From: Palleronia rufa
GTDB taxonomy: Bacteria; Pseudomonadota; Alphaproteobacteria; Rhodobacterales; Rhodobacteraceae
Length of the DNA stretch: 64,000 nucleotides
Reading direction: 5' to 3'
Assembly (NCBI RefSeq): GCF_000743715.1
Contig: NZ_JQEY01000001.1
Location: forward strand, 555,406 to 619,405
Both the position numbers and the translations under genes were made by a program. Below the pieces are notes generated by a model that worked only from the letters and a program-made list of their open reading frames with translations, did not search any database and was not told where the DNA came from. Of this stretch, positions 48,641 through 59,673 are shown piece by piece. Positions within the stretch are counted from its first letter, which is position 1; each line of letters opens with the position of its first letter.

Positions 48641-49880
48641 GGAATTCGGACAGGATCTGGTCAGAGGTAATGTCGCGGTAGGTGAAATCCGCGGCCGCAA
48701 GGCGGGTGAAGAGCGTGTCGAAATTCTCGGCGCGGGAGGTCTCGATCCCGATCAGCACGGACCCGAAGTTCCGGGCGGATTTCTTGAGATACTCGAACCG
48801 GGCGATGTCGTCGTCGGGCCCCAGCATCTCCAGGAAGTCGCGCAGGGCGCCCGGGCGTTGGGGCAATCGGAGGATGAAGTACTTCTTCAGCCCCGCATAG
48901 CGCTGGGCGCGCTCCTTTACCTCCGGCAGGCGCTCGAAGTCGAAGTTCCCCCCGGAGGTGACGCAAACCACCCGCTTGCCGCGGATTCGCTCGGCAAGCT
49001 GCGGCAGGACATCCAGCGAAAGCGCGCCCGCGGGTTCGAGAACGATGCCCTCGACGTTCAGCATCTCCAGGATGGTGACGCAAATCCGATCCTCAGGCGC
49101 CAGAAGGACCTGATCGGGGGGGATTCGGCGCAGAATATCGAAGGTTTTCCGGCCGATCTGCGCCACAGCCGCGCCATCGACGAAGGAGTCGACCCGCGGC
49201 AGGGTTTCGGGTGCGCCGACCGCAAGGGCCGCGGTCAGGCTTGCCCCGCCGGCCGGCTCCACCAGCCAAAGCGGAACCCCCGGCGCCATCTCGTCGAAGT
49301 ACCGTTTTACCCCGGACGCCAGGCCGCCGCCTCCGACCGGCAGAATCACAAGGTCCGGCGGCGTGCCCAACTCCTGCAACATCTCCACGGCAACAGAGGA
49401 TTGCCCCTCAATCACATGCGGATCGTCGAACGGCGCCAGAAAATGCGCGCCCCGCTCGGCGCAGAATGCCTGGGCGACGCGCAGCGTCTCATCGAAATAG
49501 TCGCCCACAAGCCGGATCTCTACCGAATTGCCGCCGAAGGCGCGGGTCTTGTCGACCTTCTGGCGGGGAGTCGTGACCGGCATGAAGATCACGCCCGTGA
49601 CGCCGAAATGCGCACAGTTGAACGCGACGCCCTGGGCATGGTTGCCGGCGCTGGCGGCCACGAACATGGACTGGCCGGGATCGGCCTCGAGCGCCTTGCG
49701 CATGGCGTTGAAGGCGCCGCGGATCTTGTATGACCGGACGGGCGAAAGGTCTTCTCTCTTCAACCAGATCTCGGCGCCGTACTTCTGGCTGAGATAGGCG
49801 TTTTTCTGTAGCGGCGTCGCCGGAAACAAGCTGCGCAGCCGCGCGGTGACGGCCAGGGCGGTATCTGCGAAGTCGCTCAT
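48633..49880 (-). CDS. ilvA: Threonine dehydratase (biosynthetic)
   Basis: The enzyme deaminates threonine to 2-oxobutyrate for isoleucine synthesis. The 415-residue PLP protein has the cofactor lysine K52 in [15 protein letters not shown], the phosphate-binding glycine cluster [10 protein letters not shown] and [12 protein letters not shown]-terminal ACT-like regulatory domain (about 325-410, [19 protein letters not shown]) suggests feedback control. Its length is nearer the single-regulatory-domain type than E. coli IlvA. It is divergent from argG. Confidence 0.95.
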   Translation of the reverse strand: MSDFADTALAVTARLRSLFPATPLQKNAYLSQKYGAEIWLKREDLSPVRSYKIRGAFNAMRKALEADPGQSMFVAASAGNHAQGVAFNCAHFGVTGVIFMPVTTPRQKVDKTRAFGGNSVEIRLVGDYFDETLRVAQAFCAERGAHFLAPFDDPHVIEGQSSVAVEMLQELGTPPDLVILPVGGGGLASGVKRYFDEMAPGVPLWLVEPAGGASLTAALAVGAPETLPRVDSFVDGAAVAQIGRKTFDILRRIPPDQVLLAPEDRICVTILEMLNVEGIVLEPAGALSLDVLPQLAERIRGKRVVCVTSGGNFDFERLPEVKERAQRYAGLKKYFILRLPQRPGALRDFLEMLGPDDDIARFEYLKKSARNFGSVLIGIETSRAENFDTLFTRLAAADFTYRDITSDQILSEFLI

Positions 49881-49980
49881 GGCCCTGCCATGGCGCGTCG
49901 TGAAGCCGGTGACAAGGGGCGCGGCCTTGTGGGGCCATGGGATTCCCGCTACCTCCGCGGCGATCAGACAGGAGATGCCG

Positions 49981-51201
49981 ATGTCCGCACCGAAGAAAGT
50001 CGTGCTCGCCTATTCCGGAGGCCTCGACACCTCGATCATCCTGAAATGGCTGCAGACGGAATACGGATGCGAGGTCGTGACCTTCACCGCCGATCTGGGG
50101 CAGGGCGAAGAGCTTGAGCCGGCTCGGAAAAAGGCCGAGCAGATGGGTGCGACCTCAATCCATATCGAGGATCTGCGCGAGGAGTTTGTGAGGGACTTCG
50201 TGTTCCCGATGTTCCGGGCCAATGCGCTCTATGAGGGGCTGTATCTGCTGGGCACCTCCATCGCGCGGCCTCTGATCTCCAAGCGTCTGGTCGAAATCGC
50301 GGCGGAAGAAGGCGCGGACGCGGTGGCCCATGGCGCGACTGGCAAGGGCAACGACCAGGTGCGGTTCGAACTGGCCGCCTATGCGCTGAACCCCGACATC
50401 AAGGTGATCGCGCCGTGGCGGGAGTGGGCTCTGTCCAGCCGCACCAAGCTTCTCGATTTCGCGGAGAAAAACCAGATTCCGATCGCCAGGGACAAGCGCG
50501 GCGAGGCGCCGTTCTCGGTCGATGCGAACCTGTTGCATACCTCTTCCGAAGGGAAGGTTCTGGAGGACCCGGCAGAGGATGCGCCGGACTATGTCTACCA
50601 GCGGACGGCGAACCCCGAAGATGCGCCGGACACGCCCGAGTTCGTCGAGATCGGGTTCGAGACCGGCGACGCGGTCAGCGTTGACGGTCAGGCGCTGTCT
50701 CCGGCCAACCTTTTGACGAAGCTGAACGAATTGGGCGGCCGGCATGGTGTGGGCCGGCTCGACCTGGTGGAAGGGCGCTTTGTCGGCATGAAGTCTCGGG
50801 GGATCTACGAAACCCCTGGCGGTACGATCCTGCTAGAGGCGCACCGGGGTATCGAGCAGATCACGCTGGACCGCGGACAGGCGCATCTGAAGGACGAGCT
50901 GATGCCGCGCTATGCGGAACTCATCTACAACGGGTTCTGGTTCAGCCCCGAGCGCGAGATGCTGCAGGCGGCGATAGATCATTCGCAACGGCATGTGACC
51001 GGGACGGTGCGGCTGAAACTCTACAAGGGATCGGTGCGGACGGTCGGGCGCTGGTCCGATCATTCGCTTTATTCGGAGGCACATGTGACCTTCGAGGATG
51101 ACGCCGGAGCCTATGACCAGAAGGACGCGGCGGGGTTCATCCAGTTGCAGGCGCTGCGGCTGAAACTGCTGGCCGCGCGGAAACGGCGGCTGGAGGGCTG
51201 A
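49981..51201 (+). CDS. argG: Argininosuccinate synthase
   Basis: ArgG condenses citrulline and aspartate with ATP to argininosuccinate. The 406-residue protein begins [23 protein letters not shown], with the PP-loop SGGLDTS at 12-18. Other motifs are [14 protein letters not shown] and [17 protein letters not shown] choose the ATG at 49981 because AGGAG lies six bases upstream; an ATG at 49975 is less well placed. It converges on the SDR gene. Confidence 0.97.
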   Translation: MSAPKKVVLAYSGGLDTSIILKWLQTEYGCEVVTFTADLGQGEELEPARKKAEQMGATSIHIEDLREEFVRDFVFPMFRANALYEGLYLLGTSIARPLISKRLVEIAAEEGADAVAHGATGKGNDQVRFELAAYALNPDIKVIAPWREWALSSRTKLLDFAEKNQIPIARDKRGEAPFSVDANLLHTSSEGKVLEDPAEDAPDYVYQRTANPEDAPDTPEFVEIGFETGDAVSVDGQALSPANLLTKLNELGGRHGVGRLDLVEGRFVGMKSRGIYETPGGTILLEAHRGIEQITLDRGQAHLKDELMPRYAELIYNGFWFSPEREMLQAAIDHSQRHVTGTVRLKLYKGSVRTVGRWSDHSLYSEAHVTFEDDAGAYDQKDAAGFIQLQALRLKLLAARKRRLEG

Positions 51202-51253
51202 CCGCCCAGACCGCCCGCCAACCGCGCCGCAAAGACGGTCGGAGCCGCGTATG

Positions 51254-51275
51254 TGTTCTGTAAGAGTTCTGTAGG
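51254..51275 (+). repeat. 11-base tandem repeat GTTCTGTAAGA / GTTCTGTAGGA
   Basis: Two copies differ by one base and abut perfectly, in the gap between argG and the convergent SDR gene. They match the motif in front of rimP at 17 of 20 positions (see findings). Confidence 0.85.
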
Positions 51276-51322
51276 AGTCCCACCGCCGCCGCGGAGGGGC
51301 GGACAGATCCGGCTCGGCCCGG

Positions 51323-52288
51323 TCAGAGGGTGATCCAGCCGGGCCTGCGGAGGTAGTTGCGGGTGCTCTGCTCGGTCACCTCCCGGAGCCGGTCGTTCAG
51401 GGGCGGCAGATCCGACATGCCCGGCCCCTCGGCCACGTGCCGCGGCCGCGCGCCGCGCGGCATCTCCGCCACTGCCAGGATCGCGTCGGCGATCTGCTGC
51501 GGAGGCGGTGTCGGGGTGTTCGCCAGGATGTTGCCCACGGCGTCGAGGTGATCGGCATAGGGTGCCTGCCGCTCCGGCGGGATCCGGTCGCGGTAGCGCG
51601 CGACGTCGCGGGCCGCGTTCTCCTTGAACCGGGTATCGTATCCGCCGGGCTGGACGATGGTGGTTTCGATCCCGAACGGGTGCATTTCGTAGGCGAGGGC
51701 CGTGAACGCCGCCTCCAGCGCATGTTTCGACGCGCAATAGGCGCCATAAAGCGGCAGTGTGTAGCGGCCGAGCGCGCTGGTGACCTGGATCAGCAGTCCG
51801 CGTTCCCGCTCTCGCATGGCGGGCAGCACGGCATGGGCCATGCGCAGGCCGCCATAGAAGTTGGTCTCCATCACCTCCCGGGTGGCCTCCATGGACAGGG
51901 CCGCGGGCAGGGGGATGCCGACGCCGGCGTTGGAGACGAGGATCTCCACCGGACCGACCTGCGCGGCGGCGCGGGCGTGGCCCTCCGCGACGGAGGCGTC
52001 GTCGGACACGTCGATGTCGATGACCGTCAGCTCCAGCCCTTCGGCGCGGGCCATGTGCCCCAGGGCGCGGGCGGCCTCTGCGTTTTCCCCGCCGACGTTG
52101 CGCATGGTCGCGACGGTTCGGTATCCGGCGCGGGCGAAGCTCTCTGCCGTGAGCCGGCCGAACCCGGAACTGGTGCCGGTGACCAGGACCACGGGACCGG
52201 TGCCCTGCGCATGAAGCCGGCCCTTGGGCAGGGCGCCGGCCAGAACGGCGGCGGTGGCGGACCTCAGGACGGTGCGGCGGTCGGGCAT
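51323..52288 (-). CDS. Short-chain dehydrogenase/reductase with Tat-type signal
   Basis: A 321-residue classical SDR: cofactor motif VTGTSSGFGRL at 36-46, NAG at 120-122, catalytic Ser171, Tyr184 and Lys188 (YGAYCASK). The N-terminus MPDRRTVLRSATAAVLAGAL is a twin-arginine signal, so a folded, cofactor-loaded enzyme would be exported. That is unusual for a NAD(P)-dependent SDR. I start at 52288 with GGAGAGCGCC before the ATG. Substrate unknown. It lies downstream of and on the same strand as the sulfotransferase-like/aminotransferase pair, with a 55-base gap. Confidence 0.85.
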   Translation of the reverse strand: MPDRRTVLRSATAAVLAGALPKGRLHAQGTGPVVLVTGTSSGFGRLTAESFARAGYRTVATMRNVGGENAEAARALGHMARAEGLELTVIDIDVSDDASVAEGHARAAAQVGPVEILVSNAGVGIPLPAALSMEATREVMETNFYGGLRMAHAVLPAMRERERGLLIQVTSALGRYTLPLYGAYCASKHALEAAFTALAYEMHPFGIETTIVQPGGYDTRFKENAARDVARYRDRIPPERQAPYADHLDAVGNILANTPTPPPQQIADAILAVAEMPRGARPRHVAEGPGMSDLPPLNDRLREVTEQSTRNYLRRPGWITL

Positions 52289-52343
52289 GGCGCTCTCCGG
52301 TTCTTCCGTGAATGAGCCTAGCGCACGGCGGTGGCGGGGGGAG

Positions 52344-53042
52344 TCACTCCGGCGTGAGGCGATGCGCGTGGAGGGACTCGTAGAGCGGCAGCGCGCCGTC
52401 GAGAAGCCGCGCGGCGGCGCCGTCGAGCACGGGCAGCGGCCCTTCGGGATCGGCGAACGCGGTCGAGCCATGGACGGCGCCGTACCAATGCGCGGCCCAG
52501 ATCCCGTCAGAGGGATGTCCCCCCGCGGGCCAGGACAGCATGTCCGGGGTCCAGTCGATCCCCAGGGCGGCGCAGGCGGCGCGGAGCATGGCCGCGGGGT
52601 CGGCGCGAATATCCGCGCTGTCCAGAACCGGGCCGCCGAACCGTTCGAAGAGGGCGCGCTGCCGGGGAAGTCCGATGTCGTCCAGGGTCGGCTCTTCCCG
52701 CTTGGCGGCGTAGCTTGCGATCACACGGGCCGGGTGGCGGATCAGATGCAGGTGGGCGGCCGTTTCGGCCCAATCCAGCGGCATGGCGGGCGTCATGTGA
52801 TGGGCCATGAGCTTGAGATACGTGTGGGGACGATTTTTCGCTGAAAAATCGGCGATCACCCGGGCCGGGTCGGTCTGATGCGCGGTCAGGATCGCCGCGC
52901 GCATCGGGTGGTCGGCTCCGCTCTCGGCCAGATAGGGCGCATAGAAGGGCTCATCCCGGATGGCGCAGTCGCCGCGGGCGGCAAAGGCGTACATCATCGC
53001 CGTGGAGAGATTGCGCGGCCCGGACCAGCCGGCGATCAGCAT
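52344..53042 (-). CDS. Sulfotransferase-like P-loop protein
   Basis: A 232-residue protein with a P-loop-like start (LIAGWSGPRNLSTAMMYAFAAR, residues 2-23) and a 3'-phosphate-like site (HLHLIRHPARVIASYAAKR), as in branched-chain-aminotransferase-linked sulfotransferases. Its start overlaps the class IV aminotransferase gene by seven bases, so the two are coupled. Substrate unknown. It is not similar enough by eye to the sulfotransferase at 35.8 kb to be called a paralogue. Confidence 0.8.
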   Translation of the reverse strand: MLIAGWSGPRNLSTAMMYAFAARGDCAIRDEPFYAPYLAESGADHPMRAAILTAHQTDPARVIADFSAKNRPHTYLKLMAHHMTPAMPLDWAETAAHLHLIRHPARVIASYAAKREEPTLDDIGLPRQRALFERFGGPVLDSADIRADPAAMLRAACAALGIDWTPDMLSWPAGGHPSDGIWAAHWYGAVHGSTAFADPEGPLPVLDGAAARLLDGALPLYESLHAHRLTPE

Positions 53043-53932
53043 GCGGTATCGCGGCGGACGAGATCGGCGTAGAGGTCCCGGATGCGCAGGGTGACCGGAC
53101 CGGCCGCGGTCCCGATCACCCGGCCGTCGATCTGACCCACGGGCGTCTGCGCACCGAACGTGCCGGTGAGGAACGCCTCATCCGCGCCGTAGGCGTCCAC
53201 CAGGGAGAAGTTGCGTTCGAACACCGGTATGCCGTCGGCGCGGCACAGGTCGATGACCTTGCGACGGGTGATCCCGTTCATGCAGTAGTCGCCGGTGGAG
53301 GTCCAGACTTCGCCCTTACGGACGACGAAGAGGTTGCAGGCATTGGTGGTGTTCACGAAACCGTGGATGTCGAGCATCAGCGCCTCATCCGCGCCGGCCT
53401 TTTCCGCGGCGATGCAGGCGAGGATACAGTTCAGCTTGGAATGGGAATTGAGCTTGGGATCCTGGGTCATGGGCAGGCCGCGCAGGTGGGGCACGGTGGC
53501 CAGGCGGATCGGCTTGGGGATCGACGGGACGGAATGCTCCGCGATGATGACCACGGTCGGGCCGGAGACCGACAGCGACGGGTGCTGGAACGGCCGCAGC
53601 TTGAGCCCGCGGGTGACCATCAGCCGGGCATGGGCATCGTCCGCCATGCCGTTCGCGGCGCGGGTCCGGTCGAGCGCATCCGCCAGGGCGGTCCGGTCCA
53701 TGCCGATCTCCAGGTCGATGGCGCGGGCACCCTCGAACAGCCGGTCGAGATGGTCGTCCAGAAAGGCCCAGCGCCCTTGGTGGAGGCGCAGCCCTTCCCA
53801 TACACCGTCGCCCAGGAGGAAACCGGAATCGTAGACCGAGACCGTGGCGCGGTCGCGCGGCGTCAGCGTGCCGTTCACCCAGATCAGAATGTCGGCGTTG
53901 CGCGGATCTTCGAGAGAGGCATGGGTGACCAT
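53036..53932 (-). CDS. Class IV (branched-chain/D-amino acid-like) aminotransferase
   Basis: This 298-residue fold-type IV PLP protein has the family opening IWVNGTLTPRDRATVSVYDSGFLLGDGVWEGLRL. It also has the lysine region DPKLNSHSKLN (Lys160 or Lys166) and the C-terminal GITRRKVIDLC. The residue that binds the pyridine nitrogen, normally Glu in G-x-V-x-E, appears to be Thr195 (GFVNTTNACN). Substrate could be branched-chain or D-amino acids, or aminodeoxychorismate-like. I start at 53932 (MVTHAS), ignoring an upstream extension. Coupled to the sulfotransferase-like gene. Confidence 0.82.
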   Translation of the reverse strand: MVTHASLEDPRNADILIWVNGTLTPRDRATVSVYDSGFLLGDGVWEGLRLHQGRWAFLDDHLDRLFEGARAIDLEIGMDRTALADALDRTRAANGMADDAHARLMVTRGLKLRPFQHPSLSVSGPTVVIIAEHSVPSIPKPIRLATVPHLRGLPMTQDPKLNSHSKLNCILACIAAEKAGADEALMLDIHGFVNTTNACNLFVVRKGEVWTSTGDYCMNGITRRKVIDLCRADGIPVFERNFSLVDAYGADEAFLTGTFGAQTPVGQIDGRVIGTAAGPVTLRIRDLYADLVRRDTAC

Positions 53933-54046
53933 GACCGATTGGTGCCGCCACGGGGCGCGTAACGCAAGAGGGACGGCGCGCTGGTCGCCGTCCCCGAGGA
54001 ACCGGCAGCGCGGCGGGCCGCACCGTTCCAGCACATCCAGATCGGA

Positions 54047-54083
54047 GGCCCGCGGCGAGGGGTTACACGCCGCGGGCCGTTTT
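54047..54083. terminator. Strong hairpin between the DUF7282-like gene and the aminotransferase gene
   Basis: An 11-base perfect stem: GGCCCGCGGCG (54047-54057) and its complement (54068-54078), with a 10-base loop, then GTTTTCC on the plus strand. It lies downstream of the 54.1 kb gene, so it probably ends that transcript even though the T-run is on the opposite strand. Confidence 0.6.
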
Positions 54084-54127
54084 CCTGCCGCCGAAGACTC
54101 CCCGGGGCAGGACCGTCACACACCCGC

Positions 54128-54541
54128 TTACTGGGCGGTGATCGTCGCCATCACGAGGTCGCCCTCTGGCTTGACGGGGCCGTCTTCGGTGGCGCCCAGG
54201 GTGTATTCGAACACGCCCTTGGCCGTGCCGCCCGCCTCCGAATGGACCATGAGCATCAACATGTCGCCCGGTGCCACGTCTTCCTGGAGGATCGCCGCGA
54301 CATCCGCGGTCTCGCCCATGCGGAGCGGCGCGTAGCCGACCACCGGGCCGGGCTTCATCTCGGCGTCGGTGCGGTGGACGACCAGCCAGCCGTTTTCGGC
54401 GGCGGTGACGGTCTCGGCGGAGACGATGCCGTTCGACACGTCCTGGTCGGACGCGGCGACGGCGGGCGACATGGCGTGGGCCGCGGCGAAGGCGCCGGTG
54501 GCAAGCGCGGAGAATGCGGTGGAGAGCAGGATCGTCTTCAT
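54128..54541 (-). CDS. Secreted DUF7282-like protein, unknown function
   Basis: The 137-residue product has a signal peptide (MKTILLSTAFSALATGAFAAA). The rest is a small beta-rich domain with DVSNGIVSAETVTAAENGWLVVH, resembling DUF7282 proteins. No catalytic residues are apparent. AGGAAGGGA precedes the ATG at 54541. It is isolated between hairpins and divergent from msrA. Family call is from memory of the motif and is moderate. Confidence 0.7.
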   Translation of the reverse strand: MKTILLSTAFSALATGAFAAAHAMSPAVAASDQDVSNGIVSAETVTAAENGWLVVHRTDAEMKPGPVVGYAPLRMGETADVAAILQEDVAPGDMLMLMVHSEAGGTAKGVFEYTLGATEDGPVKPEGDLVMATITAQ

Positions 54542-54712
54542 GGGTTGGTCCCTTCCTGAATGACTTGTGCCGTTAACCACGGAGCGCGGCGGCCGATGGT
54601 TTCACGAAGGCAAAAGATTTTTCAGCCGTTCACCCGCGGGTGAGGTCACGCGCCGGTGACTTGCGGCAGGGCGCCGGGGCGGAAAGGGTAAGGCCCGAAG
54701 GAGGACGTTCCG

Positions 54713-55354
54713 ATGACATACATGAAAGCCGCCCTTGCCGCCCTGGCGCTGGCCGCCGCGACCGGCGCCGCGCAAGCCGCACAGCAGACCGCCTACCTCT
54801 CCGGCGGGTGCTTCTGGTGCGTCGAGGCCGATTTCGAGAAGGTCGCCGGTGTCGGAGACGTGATCTCCGGCTTTACCGGGGGCACGACGAAAGCGCCCAC
54901 CTACCCGGCCCACGGCGACCATATCGAGGCGGTGAAGGTGCCGTTCGACGATACCGAGGTGAGCTACCGGCAGATCTACGACCTGTTCTTTCGCTCGATC
55001 GACCCGACGGACGCAGGCGGCCAGTTCTGCGACCGGGGCCGGGCCTACACCACCGCGATCTACGTGGAGACCCCCGCCCAGCGCCAGGCGGCGGAGGCCG
55101 CCAAACTGGCTGCGAAACGGGAGCTCGGCAAACGGATCGTCACCCCGATCCGCGACGCCGGCACCTTCTACCCGGTCGACGACTACCACCAGGATTATTA
55201 CAAGTCGCAAGAGCGCGTGGCCGTCACCCGGTTCGGCGTGGGCGTGCCCAAGGCCGAGGCCTACAAGAAATACCGTGCCGGCTGCGCCCGGGACCAGCGG
55301 GTCCGCCAGCTGTGGGGCGACGACGCGCCGTTCGTGCCGAAGACCGGCAGCTGA
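54713..55354 (+). CDS. msrA: Exported peptide methionine sulfoxide reductase MsrA
   Basis: MsrA reduces methionine-S-sulfoxide in proteins. The 213-residue protein starts with a signal peptide (MTYMKAALAALALAAATGAAQA), so it probably acts in the periplasm. The active site GGCFWC places the catalytic Cys at 33, and the YHQDYY motif lies near 160. Resolving reductant supply in the periplasm is not evident locally (no MsrB or thioredoxin partner). AAGGAGG precedes the ATG. The broken IS3-type element follows. Confidence 0.93.
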   Translation: MTYMKAALAALALAAATGAAQAAQQTAYLSGGCFWCVEADFEKVAGVGDVISGFTGGTTKAPTYPAHGDHIEAVKVPFDDTEVSYRQIYDLFFRSIDPTDAGGQFCDRGRAYTTAIYVETPAQRQAAEAAKLAAKRELGKRIVTPIRDAGTFYPVDDYHQDYYKSQERVAVTRFGVGVPKAEAYKKYRAGCARDQRVRQLWGDDAPFVPKTGS

Positions 55355-55379
55355 CGGGACCGGGCGCGCCTGACCTGCC

Positions 55380-56542
55380 GCTGAACATTCGTCCAGCCGC
55401 CACTGGAGCCCGGTTGGTGTTTACGCCGATCGGCGCGGTTTGAGCAATCGCCCGGCGCGCGGAGGTTTCATCGCGCGCGGCGGGGCGGGCGATTGCGGTG
55501 GTCGGGGTCTGCGCGTCGTCGGCCGGGGTCTGGCAAACCAACGCCGGGTGCGGGCGCTCCGTGTCATGGTCTGCGGCCCGGGCGGCGATCACGGCGCGTG
55601 CGTGAGCCAGGGTCCGGAACATGGTCTCGTCGAGCGGTCCATCCCGCATCCGCCCGTTGAAGCTTTCGACGACGCCGTTCCGCATCGGCCTTCCCGGCGC
55701 GGTGCAATGCCATTCGATCCGGCGCTCGGACCACCAGCGCAGGATGGCGTCGGAGGTCGGTTCCGGGCCGTTGTCGCTGACAATCATGCCGGGCTTGCCG
55801 CGCCGCTCGATCGGGGCGGCCAGCACGGCGCCCCGAGATCGAGGGTGAGCCATCGGTCCGCCACCGGTCCGGGGCCGATGGCGGACGGGATCGCGGCGAG
55901 ACACTCACGGGCGACGTCGTCGACCGCATCAAGCACCCGGAAGCGCTGGCCATTGGCGAACGGGTCATGCACGAAATCCGGCGATCCCGTCGACCGGCAG
56001 TCGTTTGCGCGGCAAACGACGGGAGGGGCCGCGCCTCGACCGGGATCGGTGCCCGTGTTCCGACGGCCTTGCGCCGGGCTTTCCGTGCGCGCACCGTCGA
56101 TCCCTCTTCGCGGTAGAGCCGATAGATCCCGGACGGCTCGCCCTCGCGGCGCAATGAGACGAAGAGCCGCCGACAGCCAAACCGGCGGCGCTCATGCGCC
56201 ACGTTTCGCAGCCGACCGCGCGGCTCCGTGTCCGGAGCACGCCGCGCCACGTCGCGGACCGTCTTGCGATCCGCCCCGGCCATACGTCACGCCCGCCGTT
56301 CCGGGAGCCCGGGCCGGGACCCCGGATGCGCGACCGCCTCGCGCGTCACGGCAGGCGCCACCGCTTTTTTGAAACCAGCTCCTTCATCGCCGACACAGTC
56401 ATGCCACCGACCTGGCCTTCCAGTTGCAAAAGGCGCCTTCCGACATGCCGTGCTCGCGGCACGGGTCAGCGCAGGTCGCGCCAGCTTCGCGGCCGGCCGG
56501 TATGCCGACGATCCGTTCGTCCGTGACTCTCGTTCGCTTCAT
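55380..56542 (-). pseudogene. Degenerate IS3-family insertion sequence (orfA/orfB transposase remnant)
   Basis: On the minus strand an orfA starts at 56542 (MKRTRVTDERIVGIPAGR, EHGMSEGAFCNWKARSV) and stops at 56399 after 47 codons. A neighbouring frame resumes with GGMTVSAMKEL, so there is a frameshift and part of orfA is missing. orfB is spread over at least three frames: ERRRFGCRRLFVSLRREGEPSG, HDPFANGQRFRVLDAVDD, and DNGPEPTSDAILRW ... ESFNGRMRDG. Remnants of the D..D..E catalytic residues survive, but no frame encodes a whole transposase. The original stop is lost and the frame runs into the 3' end of msrA. It is most like IS407-type members of IS3. I could not define terminal inverted repeats. 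Confidence 0.85.
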
Positions 56543-56692
56543 TGTCCGTCCTTGAGCGGGGCCGGACTCTCGTCAACGGGGGAGTACAAATCCCGTGGCA
56601 GGTCACGCCCTGGCCGTCCTGGTGTCGAGACACACGTCGGCGGCCGGCGGGATGCGACCGCCGACGCCGGGATTGAGCCGCCGGCGTCGACG

Positions 56693-56713
56693 CGATCTTT
56701 GGACCAAAGATCG
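56693..56713. other. Perfect palindrome at the maeB 3' end
   Basis: CGATCTTTGG (56693-56702) and CCAAAGATCG (56704-56713) flank a single base, immediately before the maeB stop codon on the minus strand. It would fold into a stable hairpin in the mRNA tail; there is no U-tract. Confidence 0.7.
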
Positions 56714-58966
<2,253 letters not shown>

Positions 58967-59079
58967 GCGACCCTCCCTGACCGGCCAGAGGCCCTAGGTG
59001 GCATGAGGGGGTCGGAAAGCTCCAGACCAAAAGCTGCGCCTCGGGCGCGAATGTCGAAACGGATACGGAAGGAGAGCCC

Positions 59080-59613
59080 ATGTTTTCGGATGATCTGAAG
59101 AGCGTGCCGCCGCGGGCGAGCGACGACACGGTGAATGTCTTCGTCGAGACGCCGAAGGGATCGCGCCACAAATACGATATCGACGACAAGGGGCTGGTGA
59201 AGATCGCCCTGGAATTGCCGGAGGGGGTGACCTTTCCGTTCTCCTTCGGTTTCGTGCCCAACACCCTGGCCCCGGACGGGGACGCGCTGGACATCGTGCT
59301 GATCACCGCCGGGGAGGTGCCCGCGCGGTCGCTGATCGAGGCGCGGCTGATCGGCGTGCTGAAGATGTCCAACGACGAGAGCGGCGAGATGGTGCGCAAC
59401 GACCGGGTGGTGGCGGTGGCGACCATGAGCCGGGTGTTCGGCCAGGTGCACGAGCTGGAAGAGCTGCGCGAGGGCTTTGCCTGGGACATCGAGGAATTCT
59501 TCGACACCTACAACCGGATGATCGAGCGGCCCTTCGACATCGTGGGCCGCGGCGACGCCGAGGAGGCGCGCAGGATGATGGCCGAGGCGGTGGAGGCCGC
59601 CGAGGCGGGTTAG
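59080..59613 (+). CDS. ppa: Inorganic pyrophosphatase
   Basis: A 177-residue soluble family I pyrophosphatase that removes the PPi produced by biosynthesis. Family motifs are visible: VETPKGSRHKYDIDDKG, FPFSFGFVPNTLAPDG and the metal-binding signature DGDALDI (a Dx[DE]xxD pattern). GGAAGGAGA lies before the ATG. It lies 60 bases before mutS on the same strand. The central substitution of the usual Tyr-Gly-Phe neighbourhood (GFVPNT) still fits the family. Confidence 0.9.
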   Translation: MFSDDLKSVPPRASDDTVNVFVETPKGSRHKYDIDDKGLVKIALELPEGVTFPFSFGFVPNTLAPDGDALDIVLITAGEVPARSLIEARLIGVLKMSNDESGEMVRNDRVVAVATMSRVFGQVHELEELREGFAWDIEEFFDTYNRMIERPFDIVGRGDAEEARRMMAEAVEAAEAG

Positions 59614-59673
59614 GATCGGTGGCACGGCTCCGCGATCCGCGCTAGTCATGGCGCGGCTCTGGGGGAGGGACGG

